From JBAXAB01 sp037142735 (GTDB taxonomy: Bacteria; Patescibacteriota; Minisyncoccia; Phycocordibacterales; CAIZLB01): a DNA stretch of 29,337 bases. The notes under the pieces are model-generated. The model did not search any database and was not told the DNA's origin. It was given only the letters and a program-made list of their open reading frames with translations. Each line of letters begins with the position of its first letter. The stretch's first letter is position 1. This document shows, piece after piece, positions 15,787-22,965 of this stretch. The position numbers and the translations under genes were made by a program. The stretch covers positions 1 through 29,337 of the forward strand of contig JBAXAB010000010.1 in NCBI GenBank assembly GCA_037142735.1, given 5' to 3'.

Positions 15787-16819
15787 TCAAATTATCTACA
15801 TACTACATAATCTGCAATTTTTACTTGAATCGGGATTTCCAATCGTGAGCTGCCTTGATGTCATTTCTCAAAAATCTGAAAATAAATCAGAAGTAAGAAT
15901 AAAGGCCGAATCAATAAAAAACCAATTACTAAAAGGGGACTCATTCAGTGTGGCTTTTTCAAGTGCTTTTAATAATAAAGTTCCAAATATTTTGAATATT
16001 TTTATTCAAATTGGTGAATCTTGCGGCAATCTTGGACACATGTTGGCAAAGGCTATTGAGACAGATAATAAAATCAAGAAGATTAATTCGTCTTTTTTCG
16101 GCGCATTGGCCTATCCGGCTTTTATATTCTGTTTGGCCGTACTTATGATGCTAGCGACCATGATTGGTATTATGCCAAAACTGCTACCTATATTCAGAGA
16201 CTTGCATGTTGATCTGCCAATATATACAAGATTTTTTATAGCAGTATCAAATGGAATTATACATTTCGGTCTCTATGTCCTTACGGTTATATTTTTAGGA
16301 TGTGGGATATTTTTTTACTACTTAAAAAAATCTTCGCTATTTTTGAACTACACAGAAAAGATTATTTTAAAGATATGGGGAATTGGAAATTTATATATTC
16401 GTTATTCTATTTCTACAATTGCATTGTGTCTTTCTCAATACCTGCGCTCTGGCTATTCACTTTACGATGCAATGCAGATTCTAGCGAAGACCACAAGGTC
16501 ACCTAACTATCGTTCGGTGTGTAGTGAAATTGGTAGAGAGATTCAAAATGGAAAAAACATTGGTTCGGCCATTTTACCCCACGCACGCGTGATGCCGAAC
16601 TGGTCCTATGTTTTAGACATAGCCAGTCAGTCTGGTAGACTAGCCGATCAATTTGAACGCCTTTATGTAGAGAGTGTTATGTATATAGAAGAGGCAAGTG
16701 CTCATATCCGACGCTGGTCAGAACCTGCCCTTATGCTCTGTATTGGTGGGGTCATTGCACTTTTCGCCATTTCAATTATTAGTCCAATTTATAGCGTTGT
16801 TCAACATGCAGGAATTTAG
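15773..16819 (+). CDS. pilC: Type IV pilus / type II secretion inner-membrane platform protein (PilC/GspF)
   Basis: Polytopic platform that couples the ATPase to pilin extraction from the membrane. 348 aa with two GspF repeats: the first from residue 10 (LQFLLESGFPIVSCLDVIS, GESCGNLGHMLAKAIE), the second from about 205 (LCLSQYLRSGYSLYDAMQIL, ASQSGRLADQFERLY). Transmembrane segments lie near 105-135, 155-185 and at the C-terminus (ALMLCIGGVIALFAISIISPIY). The length is slightly below the usual 400 because the N-terminal linker is short. The start lies inside the end of pilB (14-nt overlap), and the end overlaps the next pilin gene by 14 nt, indicating translational coupling. Confidence 0.93.
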   Translation: MSQRNQIIYILHNLQFLLESGFPIVSCLDVISQKSENKSEVRIKAESIKNQLLKGDSFSVAFSSAFNNKVPNILNIFIQIGESCGNLGHMLAKAIETDNKIKKINSSFFGALAYPAFIFCLAVLMMLATMIGIMPKLLPIFRDLHVDLPIYTRFFIAVSNGIIHFGLYVLTVIFLGCGIFFYYLKKSSLFLNYTEKIILKIWGIGNLYIRYSISTIALCLSQYLRSGYSLYDAMQILAKTTRSPNYRSVCSEIGREIQNGKNIGSAILPHARVMPNWSYVLDIASQSGRLADQFERLYVESVMYIEEASAHIRRWSEPALMLCIGGVIALFAISIISPIYSVVQHAGI

Positions 16820-17240
16820 CAAAGGTTTTACCTTAATAGAAATTGTGATTACTCTTAGTATTTTGTCTATAGCATTTGCCATGAGTCTTTCAATTCTAAG
16901 TTCTATTTCAGTTGGTGGGGCAAATAATCAGTACCTTAAAGCAGATTTGGATTCTGTTAGATCAATTATTACTGAGTTGTGGCAGTTGCGTTTTGGAGGT
17001 GAAAAAAATATATTAATTCATTGTGATAATTCGAAAAACTTAAGTTTATGGTTCGGAGTCCTATCTCAAAAGATAGATGAAATTCAATTAAAATATACAT
17101 CTTGTCAAAATACAGCAACAAACATCCAACTACCAGATCAAAACGCCATGGTTGGGGAACTGATTCAACCTTTCATATTACAATTCGACGTATTAACTGT
17201 TAGCATAAATAAATTTGGATATGCGTCGTTCTCGTCCTAA
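16806..17240 (+). CDS. Type IV pilin-like protein (prepilin) 1
   Basis: A 144-aa prepilin. The short basic leader MQEFSKG precedes the processing site G/FTLIEIVITL with Glu at +5, followed by the hydrophobic helix to about residue 30. The remaining ~110 residues form a small globular domain with two cysteines (HCDNS, SCQNT) able to form a disulfide. There is no recognised C-terminal family, so major versus minor pilin cannot be decided; its size and place suggest a minor (GspH/FimT-like) subunit. The start at 16806 is set by the processing site. It overlaps pilC upstream and pilin 2 downstream. Confidence 0.88.
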   Translation: MQEFSKGFTLIEIVITLSILSIAFAMSLSILSSISVGGANNQYLKADLDSVRSIITELWQLRFGGEKNILIHCDNSKNLSLWFGVLSQKIDEIQLKYTSCQNTATNIQLPDQNAMVGELIQPFILQFDVLTVSINKFGYASFSS

Positions 17241-18480
17241 TTATGGATTTAGTTTTGTCGAAGTTTTGCTATCCTTAGCGATCGCTTCATTTACTATTTT
17301 AATTTTTGCACAAGGCCTAAATATGCTACGAATAAACCCTGACCCAAATCCACAGAATATATTTGTACACACGAGTGCCACAAGTAGTATTTCTAGTCGC
17401 GGCGTACAATCCAATAAAAATCGCCTCATTGTATATTACCCGGATGATAGCTTTGCAAAAAGATTTTGTACCATCAGCGATCCACTAAAGTTTCAAAATA
17501 TTTTCATACCTCAATACGATGGTTTTCAACTTGGGAATCATGGAATTGTCACAGGCCTTAAAGTTTTAGGTACGACATTAGTGGCCAGTTTAAATTCAGC
17601 CACTTCGTCTGATCCTGATCTTGCGATTGTTGATATTTCGAATCCTTCACTTTTAAAAGTTATCAGCAGTCTAAACACCGGACCAGGAGCAGCGGGCATG
17701 GTTGTGGCAGGGCATTATGTCTTTCTTGCAAACACGAGTGTTAATTCACAGTTTCAAGTGGCAGATATTTCAAACAACTCATCACCAACTTTGACTGCTT
17801 CATTAAAAATCCCTGGAAGTCTTTCTTCAAATCCAAAATTTAATCCTATTGTTACTTCGATATCTTTAAGTAGTAATTCCTCAACATCAACCCGAATCTT
17901 TCTCGGTAGTCAAAAATCAGATCTGGGTGAAATTTTTATTGCAGATTTTAATGGCTCAAATTTGTCATATTTTGCAACGTATAATCCGAGTTCGATTGTA
18001 AATGACATTTTCGCCAACAGGACAGGTGTATGGGCAACTAGTCCATCTGATAATGAACTTATTCACTACACTACAGCTGGCAATATTGACTCTATTTATA
18101 ACGCAAATGGCCAATCCGGTAATGGTAAGAGGATAGACTTACTAGGATCATCGCTTATGATGCTTGGTCGAACCTTCGGTCATGATGAATTGGTGCAGGT
18201 GAACGGGCCAACTCAAAAAATTGGTGGGACAATCGAAGATCTATTGATCGCAACAGATCCTGTCGGAGAAATCTATATTTTAATTTTAGCCACCATAAAC
18301 AATACATCGCAATTTCAAATTTGGAACACTACTAAAGATAATTTTGGAATAAGGTTAAGTAGTCCGATTAAAAATATTTCAATTCCGTATGTTTCAAACA
18401 GAATTGCGTGCACCGATGATGGTCAGATAATTTTTATAGGTACAGCGAGCAGTTCGGCCCCTTTAATTATTTTACAATGA
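17221..18480 (+). CDS. Pilin-like protein 2 with large LVIVD-type beta-propeller-like domain
   Basis: About 419 aa, unusually long for a pilin. The N-terminus MRRSRPNYG/FSFVEVLLSLAI is a class III signal with Glu at +5 and the assembly helix (to about 38). From about residue 95 it has repeating strands of the kind LVASLNS...LAIVDISNPSLLKVIS and VFLANTS...QVADISNNSSPTLTAS, the look of LVIVD/beta-propeller repeats, continuing with IFIADFNGSNLSYFAT and later blades. This would put a propeller at the pilus tip or surface, suited to binding (inference). It has almost no cysteines. ATG 17221 is chosen over TTG 17215. It overlaps pilin 1 by 20 nt, and its TGA overlaps the next ATG (ATGA). Confidence 0.85.
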   Translation: MRRSRPNYGFSFVEVLLSLAIASFTILIFAQGLNMLRINPDPNPQNIFVHTSATSSISSRGVQSNKNRLIVYYPDDSFAKRFCTISDPLKFQNIFIPQYDGFQLGNHGIVTGLKVLGTTLVASLNSATSSDPDLAIVDISNPSLLKVISSLNTGPGAAGMVVAGHYVFLANTSVNSQFQVADISNNSSPTLTASLKIPGSLSSNPKFNPIVTSISLSSNSSTSTRIFLGSQKSDLGEIFIADFNGSNLSYFATYNPSSIVNDIFANRTGVWATSPSDNELIHYTTAGNIDSIYNANGQSGNGKRIDLLGSSLMMLGRTFGHDELVQVNGPTQKIGGTIEDLLIATDPVGEIYILILATINNTSQFQIWNTTKDNFGIRLSSPIKNISIPYVSNRIACTDDGQIIFIGTASSSAPLIILQ

Positions 18481-18947
18481 AAGGATTTACTCTGATCGAA
18501 TTAGTGCTTTCTCTGGCCTTATTTTCATACATTTTTGTTGGTCTTATGACTTTGCTGTTACAGTTTTCGAAGGGGTATTCGCAGCCCACTTCAGTGTGTG
18601 CATCAAATATTATATTGGAACTTCAAATTGTTCTCACTAACAATGACAGCTTTCAGATTGCTTCGACCACAGACGAAGTAGTATTTTCTCCTTCAAATGA
18701 AGTATTAAAAATCGAAACTGATTCGCTATATCTACTCAATACATCCGACAGGGATGCTTTTAATGCTACTTCGAGTAAAGATGAATATAAAATAGGGAAT
18801 TGTGGAAGTGATCAAATGCGCTTCAGCAAGAACACTTCTTTGTTTCAAAATACAACTAACACAATCTTGTCTCATTACATTGACCCATTACGGTGTCTTG
18901 ATATCGTCAGTAAAAATAACACACAAACAATATGTGCATTAAAATGA
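18477..18947 (+). CDS. Type IV pilin-like protein (prepilin) 3
   Basis: A 156-aa prepilin with a very short leader: MKG/FTLIELVLSLALFSYIF, Glu at +5. The hydrophobic helix runs to about residue 30, followed by a ~125-residue soluble domain rich in Ser, Thr and Asn with cysteines near 41, 129, 145 and 153 that could form disulfides. It is coupled to pilin 2 through ATGA. It is the last gene of the pilus operon; no prepilin peptidase, PilM/N/O or retraction ATPase is in this window, so those must be encoded elsewhere. It is probably a minor (GspI/J/K-like) subunit, by size and order only. Confidence 0.87.
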   Translation: MKGFTLIELVLSLALFSYIFVGLMTLLLQFSKGYSQPTSVCASNIILELQIVLTNNDSFQIASTTDEVVFSPSNEVLKIETDSLYLLNTSDRDAFNATSSKDEYKIGNCGSDQMRFSKNTSLFQNTTNTILSHYIDPLRCLDIVSKNNTQTICALK

Positions 18948-18964
18948 ATATGCTAAAATAAGAA

Positions 18965-18973
18965 TGATACAAT
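18965..18973 (+). promoter_or_regulatory. Extended -10 of the coiled-coil gene
   Basis: TGA-TACAAT (18965-18973) ends 6 nt before the ATG at 18980, predicting a leaderless transcript separate from the pilus operon. Confidence 0.55.
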
Positions 18974-18979
18974 AAAGCT

Positions 18980-19861
18980 ATGATTCCAAGCACTCCCAAT
19001 AATAGATACACAACTCCATATGGAAGCACATCGAGCACGTCTAGTTCAACTAGTCGTTCTACGACCGGTACCTATTCCTCAACTGATCCACGTCAACATA
19101 ATGCGACAGATCTAGCGCGTGAACAAAAAATAGCCAACGAAGCCAATGCTGCCGAGCAGATGCGTCTCAAATACATGAAAGATCAGATGGCCCGTAGCCA
19201 GAACGATCGATCAAAGATGGAGTTCAGGGAGAAACACAGTCATTTTGAGAGAAATGTAGAAGAGATCAAGCACCTAGAGGCAGAAATTCGACGTCTGGAA
19301 ACTGAGGTGGTTCATATGCATACCGAATTGGCAGAAATTGAAAGAAAACTGTCCGACAATGAGGCTGCTGCAAAAAAGATAAAAGCTGAAATTCAGAAAT
19401 CAGGAGAGGAGGTAGCTGAAATTCAAAAAAAAGCATTGGCAGTCCGTAAAGAATCAGATCAAAAATCTATTAAACTCCGCACAGATAAAACAGAAGTACA
19501 CAAACTTGAAGAGTTGATAAAGTCACTTGAAAGTCAGTTAATTAAAGCCAGACAAGATCTTGAGGTCAAAAATCACGATATCGGTCATGGCACTAATGAA
19601 ATTGGTAAGTTTTCCGAGAAATTACACGAGGTTGAAGCGGAGCTTGTTCACAAACGAAAAGAAAGTGATGAAAAAACACATCAACTAAACGAAGGAGAAA
19701 GCCAGAAAATATTTAAAGGTAAAGACTTTGAAAATAAGCGTCACGCCCTTATTCAATTAGAGAGTAAAAAGCATAACGATGAGCTTCAATTGGAAAAAAT
19801 TAAACGTGAAAATATGACACTTGAAAGTGAGATGAGAAATCTCACATCACATATGCGATAG
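18980..19861 (+). CDS. Hypothetical coiled-coil protein
   Basis: A 293-aa protein with a Ser/Thr/Tyr-rich low-complexity head (1-40: runs of ST and SSTS) and a nearly continuous coiled coil from about 75 to the end, with heptads such as IRRLETEVVHMHTELAEIER and LEELIKSLESQLIKAR. It has no signal peptide, no transmembrane segment and no enzymatic motif. It resembles generic SMC/tropomyosin-like filaments; no specific family can be claimed. It follows the pilus operon by 32 nt but has its own -10. A cytoplasmic scaffold for the pilus machine is possible but unsupported. Its stop codon lies 2 nt from the convergent gpmI stop. Confidence 0.8.
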   Translation: MIPSTPNNRYTTPYGSTSSTSSSTSRSTTGTYSSTDPRQHNATDLAREQKIANEANAAEQMRLKYMKDQMARSQNDRSKMEFREKHSHFERNVEEIKHLEAEIRRLETEVVHMHTELAEIERKLSDNEAAAKKIKAEIQKSGEEVAEIQKKALAVRKESDQKSIKLRTDKTEVHKLEELIKSLESQLIKARQDLEVKNHDIGHGTNEIGKFSEKLHEVEAELVHKRKESDEKTHQLNEGESQKIFKGKDFENKRHALIQLESKKHNDELQLEKIKRENMTLESEMRNLTSHMR

Positions 19862-19863
19862 GT

Positions 19864-21387
19864 TTATATTGCAATCAGACTTTCTCCGCTCATGGATTCT
19901 GGCTTCTCTATTTTCATTATCTCTAGAATAGTAGGAGTGATATCGGCTAATGTGCCACCACTATTTAGTATAACGGAATCATCAGGTACCGTAAGGATAG
20001 CAGGAACAGGGTTTAAAGTATGTGAGGTATGTTTGATATTTGTTTCTTGATCGACGTTAACCTCAGCATTTCCATGATCGGCGGTAATAAATGCAATACC
20101 TTTATTTTTTAGCAGCGCTTCAACTACACGTCCAAGCTGTAGATCAACTTCTTCAACCGCTTCAATAATGGCTGGAACATTAGCAGTGTGACCTACCATG
20201 TCAGGATTGGCCCAATTGATAAAAATAAAGTCTGTACCTTTTTCAATATGTTCAATGGCTTTATCTGCAATGGCCTCTGCTCGCATTTTAGGTGCTTGGT
20301 CGTGAGTCTGAACATCTTTTCGGCTGGCGAGTAATTCGTGTGATTCACCGGGGTAAGGATTTTCTACTCCACCATTCAAAAAATATGTGGCGTGAGGAAA
20401 TTTCTCAGTTTCCGCGATGTGGGCCTGGGTGTATCCGGCCTGAGAAATTTCTTTGGCCAAAGTTGTATCAATTTCCATAGGAGGAAAAGCGACAAGTGTG
20501 TCGTATTCTGTTCCATATGAAGTCAGGGTGGCAAATAAAATATTTTTAGAGTCACGACGAGCGATGATTTTCTTACTCAACATGCGAGCGCGGTCTGCTC
20601 GAAAATTAAAAAAGAAGACCGCGTCATTTTTGTCAATTTTACACCCTGTAACATTTGGAGTGGCGCAAGTGATTGGTTCCAAGTGTTCGTCCAGCTTTCC
20701 ATTCTTGTATAAAGACTCAACAAATTCTGATGGTGTAATTTCACACACCTGTCCATGACATTCAAATAAAGCTTTTTCGACTTTTTCTAATCTATCCCAA
20801 TTATTGTCACGATCCATGGCAAAAAATCTGCCGGATACTGTGGCGATAAAAGCGATCTCAACTTCTTTTAGGACTTCCTCCAATTCACGAATGTATTTTG
20901 CAGCGCTTTGAGGTGGGGTGTCTCGTCCATCTGTGAAGACATGTATGGCTACTTTTTTGATACCAGCTTTTTTAGCGGCTCTCAAAAATGCAAAAAGGTG
21001 ATCTGAATGAGCGTGAACACCTCCGTCTCCAATCAAACCTTGAACATGTAATGTGGAATTATGTTTTTTAACATGATCAAAGAGTGAAATAAAAACGGGG
21101 TTTTTTTCAAACGCACCTGATACAATTGATTTTTTAATTCTTACAAGGTCTGTATCAATGGCACGTCCTGCACCAATTGTTGTATGGCCGATTTCACTAT
21201 TTCCCATTTGTCCTTCGGGAAGGCCTACTGCTTCGCCACTGGCTTCAAGGAGTGTGTGAGGGAAGTTAGACCAATATTTGTTAAAGTTTGGAGTTTTAGC
21301 AGCCAAGACTGCGTTGTCCTTTGTATCTTCGCGGTAGCCCCAACCATCGAGGATGACGAGAAGGGTTTTGGGGATTTTTTTAGGCAT
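19864..21387 (-). CDS. gpmI: 2,3-bisphosphoglycerate-independent phosphoglycerate mutase
   Basis: Interconverts 3- and 2-phosphoglycerate in lower glycolysis, a two-Mn alkaline-phosphatase-fold enzyme of 507 aa (normal length). Landmarks: LVILDGWGYR at the N-terminus (metal ligand Asp), the catalytic Ser in GQMGNSEIGHTTIGAG, the phosphotransferase-domain insert with HVFTDGRDTPP and VSGRFFAMDRD, FFNFRADRARML, and the C-terminal metal ligands NWANPDMVGHT and FITADHGNAE. Together with eno downstream it gives two consecutive glycolytic steps, separated by the GC-rich isomerase cassette. A -10 (TATAAA/TAAAAT, 21396-21404) lies 9-11 nt before the ATG, so the leader is nearly absent. Confidence 0.97.
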   Translation of the reverse strand: MPKKIPKTLLVILDGWGYREDTKDNAVLAAKTPNFNKYWSNFPHTLLEASGEAVGLPEGQMGNSEIGHTTIGAGRAIDTDLVRIKKSIVSGAFEKNPVFISLFDHVKKHNSTLHVQGLIGDGGVHAHSDHLFAFLRAAKKAGIKKVAIHVFTDGRDTPPQSAAKYIRELEEVLKEVEIAFIATVSGRFFAMDRDNNWDRLEKVEKALFECHGQVCEITPSEFVESLYKNGKLDEHLEPITCATPNVTGCKIDKNDAVFFFNFRADRARMLSKKIIARRDSKNILFATLTSYGTEYDTLVAFPPMEIDTTLAKEISQAGYTQAHIAETEKFPHATYFLNGGVENPYPGESHELLASRKDVQTHDQAPKMRAEAIADKAIEHIEKGTDFIFINWANPDMVGHTANVPAIIEAVEEVDLQLGRVVEALLKNKGIAFITADHGNAEVNVDQETNIKHTSHTLNPVPAILTVPDDSVILNSGGTLADITPTILEIMKIEKPESMSGESLIAI

Positions 21388-21396
21388 AGGGTGATT

Positions 21397-21404
21397 ATTT
21401 TATA
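21397..21404 (-). promoter_or_regulatory. gpmI -10 element
   Basis: Minus-strand TATAAAAT (21404-21397) offers overlapping TATAAA and TAAAAT hexamers 11 and 9 nt before the ATG at 21387. Confidence 0.45.
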
Positions 21405-21438
21405 CGATTGTTTTTGGAAAAGATAGATGGTTGACACA

Positions 21439-21466
21439 TTGACTATTTCGTTTCAGATGCTAGTAT
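21439..21466 (+). promoter_or_regulatory. Promoter of the GC-rich isomerase cassette
   Basis: TTGACT (21439-21444), 16 nt, TAGTAT (21461-21466). Start expected near 21473, leaving a leader of about 155 nt. Confidence 0.5.
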
Positions 21467-21488
21467 TTCGACCAAAAGTTCCTTACAT

Positions 21489-21545
21489 CTCAAGGTGAAG
21501 TATCTCCCAATTTAGGCTTTAAATAGGCAGATATTTCACCTTGAG
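21489..21545 (+). promoter_or_regulatory. Long leader hairpin upstream of the isomerase gene
   Basis: A 17-bp stem, 21489-21505 with 21529-21545, contains one pair that is G-U on the plus strand (A-C mismatch on the minus strand), which fits a plus-strand leader RNA. The 23-nt loop can form a further 5-bp stem (ATTTA/TAAAT). No U-run follows, so it is not a simple terminator; it may control translation or mRNA stability. Confidence 0.5.
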
Positions 21546-21628
21546 CAAAACCTTTCAGGTCTAGTTCAGGGTGGATATCACAAAACCAAACACGATAGAA
21601 ATCAGAACCAACACATCCACCACAGCAT

Positions 21629-22840
21629 ATGAAAACAAAAGATCCAGTCGTTGCCGTCTTCCTCGCTCAACCAGGCGGCACCCTCGTCGGCCCCGGCAAA
21701 CCCTTCAACGATCACTGGGCTCTCTGCCGGGCTCTGCACGAAATGGGTGCCCAAGGCGTGACTTTGCCGGCGTGCGCACCATACATTGATCTGGACGCAG
21801 CAACGGGCAGCAAGTCTGCTGATTATTGCCGCGAACTCCAGGATCATTACACCGAGTGCGGAACCCCGGCGCTTCGTCTCGAAGACCACTACGGCGGACA
21901 GCGCAAGCTTGTCAGTCCAGACCGGCTCGCGAGGATCAGAGACTTCGCTCCTCCCGGAACGGATTTTTCTGTGAGCGGCTTCGAGCAATCGGGCAGTGAC
22001 AGCATGGAGAAGTCCATCCGCGCCAGTGCGAACATGGGATTCAAAAAGCTCGTCACCTTTTCCGGTGGGCGGGCATGGTCGGCAGGTCTCTATCCATGGC
22101 CGCCGCATCCCGTGAACTTCTTGGAGTATGCCATCTCGCTCCTTGTCCTCAAGTGGCAGCCGAGCCTCGAACTCGCTGACAAGGAGGGTGTCGAGATCGG
22201 AAAAGAACTCCATCCTGAGGAAGACGTGCACAGTCCGTTGGTGCTCAAGACACTCAGTGATGCCCTGAAGGTCATCTCGCCAAGTGCAGCGAACGCACTC
22301 AAGGCGAATTATGACGCATCGCACCCGACACTCATCGGCGATGATGCGGCGGATCATGCCAAGTACCTCGTCGAGCACGGACTTCTCGGCATGGCGCACC
22401 TCAAGGATGGGCAGAAGCTCAAAGTTCCCGGTGGCAGCCTCTGGGGAGACTTCATCAAGAAGTGGAGCAAATCGCGTCGGCGTTTCCAGACCTTTGGGAC
22501 TGGTGAAGCTGACTGGAATGTTATCCTTCCCATCCTCCGCGAGCGGCATCGAATCTCCACAGACGGGTTCCCGTTCGTGGTCGAGGCTGAGTGTTCGCGA
22601 TTCAAAAACATGCTGCAAGGTCTCGAGATCGGAATCGAGAACGCACGGCGTGCGGCACGCGGCGAGGATCTTCTAGACGTTGCCGGACTGCTTGTGAAGG
22701 CGTCACCGCTCGGCGATTGGGAAGACGCCTTCAATGGAGCGCAGACTGCTCCGGAGCTGCTCTCCATGAGTCCTGCGGAAAGGACTGACACCACCGAAAT
22801 CCTCGCCAAACTCATGGCCGCCGGAGTGTTCGAGGACTAG
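21629..22840 (+). CDS. TIM-barrel sugar phosphate isomerase/epimerase-like protein (AP endonuclease-2 / xylose-isomerase-like superfamily)
   Basis: A 403-aa protein of the xylose-isomerase-like TIM-barrel superfamily (IolE/sugar isomerase type). Candidate metal ligands sit at strand ends: Glu in GKELHPEED (near 192), Asp in ANYDASHPTLIG (near 228), His in GMAHLKDG (near 256) and Glu in VVEAECSR (near 321). It has no signal peptide. The substrate cannot be predicted; an isomerase or epimerase on a sugar or cyclitol is usual for the family. Base composition and codon use (many GCC, CTC, GTC, ATC) differ sharply from gpmI and eno on either side. There is no Shine-Dalgarno, and the ATG follows an A/C-rich leader. 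Own promoter and terminator. Likely horizontally acquired (inference). Confidence 0.8.
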   Translation: MKTKDPVVAVFLAQPGGTLVGPGKPFNDHWALCRALHEMGAQGVTLPACAPYIDLDAATGSKSADYCRELQDHYTECGTPALRLEDHYGGQRKLVSPDRLARIRDFAPPGTDFSVSGFEQSGSDSMEKSIRASANMGFKKLVTFSGGRAWSAGLYPWPPHPVNFLEYAISLLVLKWQPSLELADKEGVEIGKELHPEEDVHSPLVLKTLSDALKVISPSAANALKANYDASHPTLIGDDAADHAKYLVEHGLLGMAHLKDGQKLKVPGGSLWGDFIKKWSKSRRRFQTFGTGEADWNVILPILRERHRISTDGFPFVVEAECSRFKNMLQGLEIGIENARRAARGEDLLDVAGLLVKASPLGDWEDAFNGAQTAPELLSMSPAERTDTTEILAKLMAAGVFED

Positions 22841-22867
22841 CCGAAAGAAAATTACACACAACGTGGG

Positions 22868-22900
22868 CCCCAGCCGTCTGACAAACGGTTGGGGTTTACT
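22868..22900 (+). terminator. Terminator of the isomerase cassette
   Basis: CCCCAGCCGT (22868-22877) pairs with ACGGTTGGGG (22885-22894) with one G-U pair on the plus strand, followed by TTTACTTTT. Confidence 0.8.
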
Positions 22901-22911
22901 TTTGCCTAAAC

Positions 22912-22948
22912 AAAAAAGACCCAAAGCTTTCACTTTAGGTCTTTTTTT
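22912..22948. terminator. Bidirectional terminator between the isomerase gene and eno
   Basis: AAAAAAGACC-c-AAAG (22912-22926) pairs with CTTT-a-GGTCTTTTTT (22933-22947) with one internal mismatch. A and T runs on both sides serve eno (-) and the isomerase gene (+). Confidence 0.85.
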
Positions 22949-22965
22949 ATATTTTCAATCTCTGA

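Noticed and set aside
19855..19870. Convergent stops 2 nt apart (coiled-coil gene and gpmI) as an overlap-regulation signal
   Set aside because: Tight convergent packing is common in small genomes, and no terminator or conserved element is visible there.
21602..22618. 338-codon minus-strand frame opposite the isomerase gene
   Set aside because: A shadow caused by GC-rich codons. The plus-strand protein has coherent barrel features; the antisense product does not.
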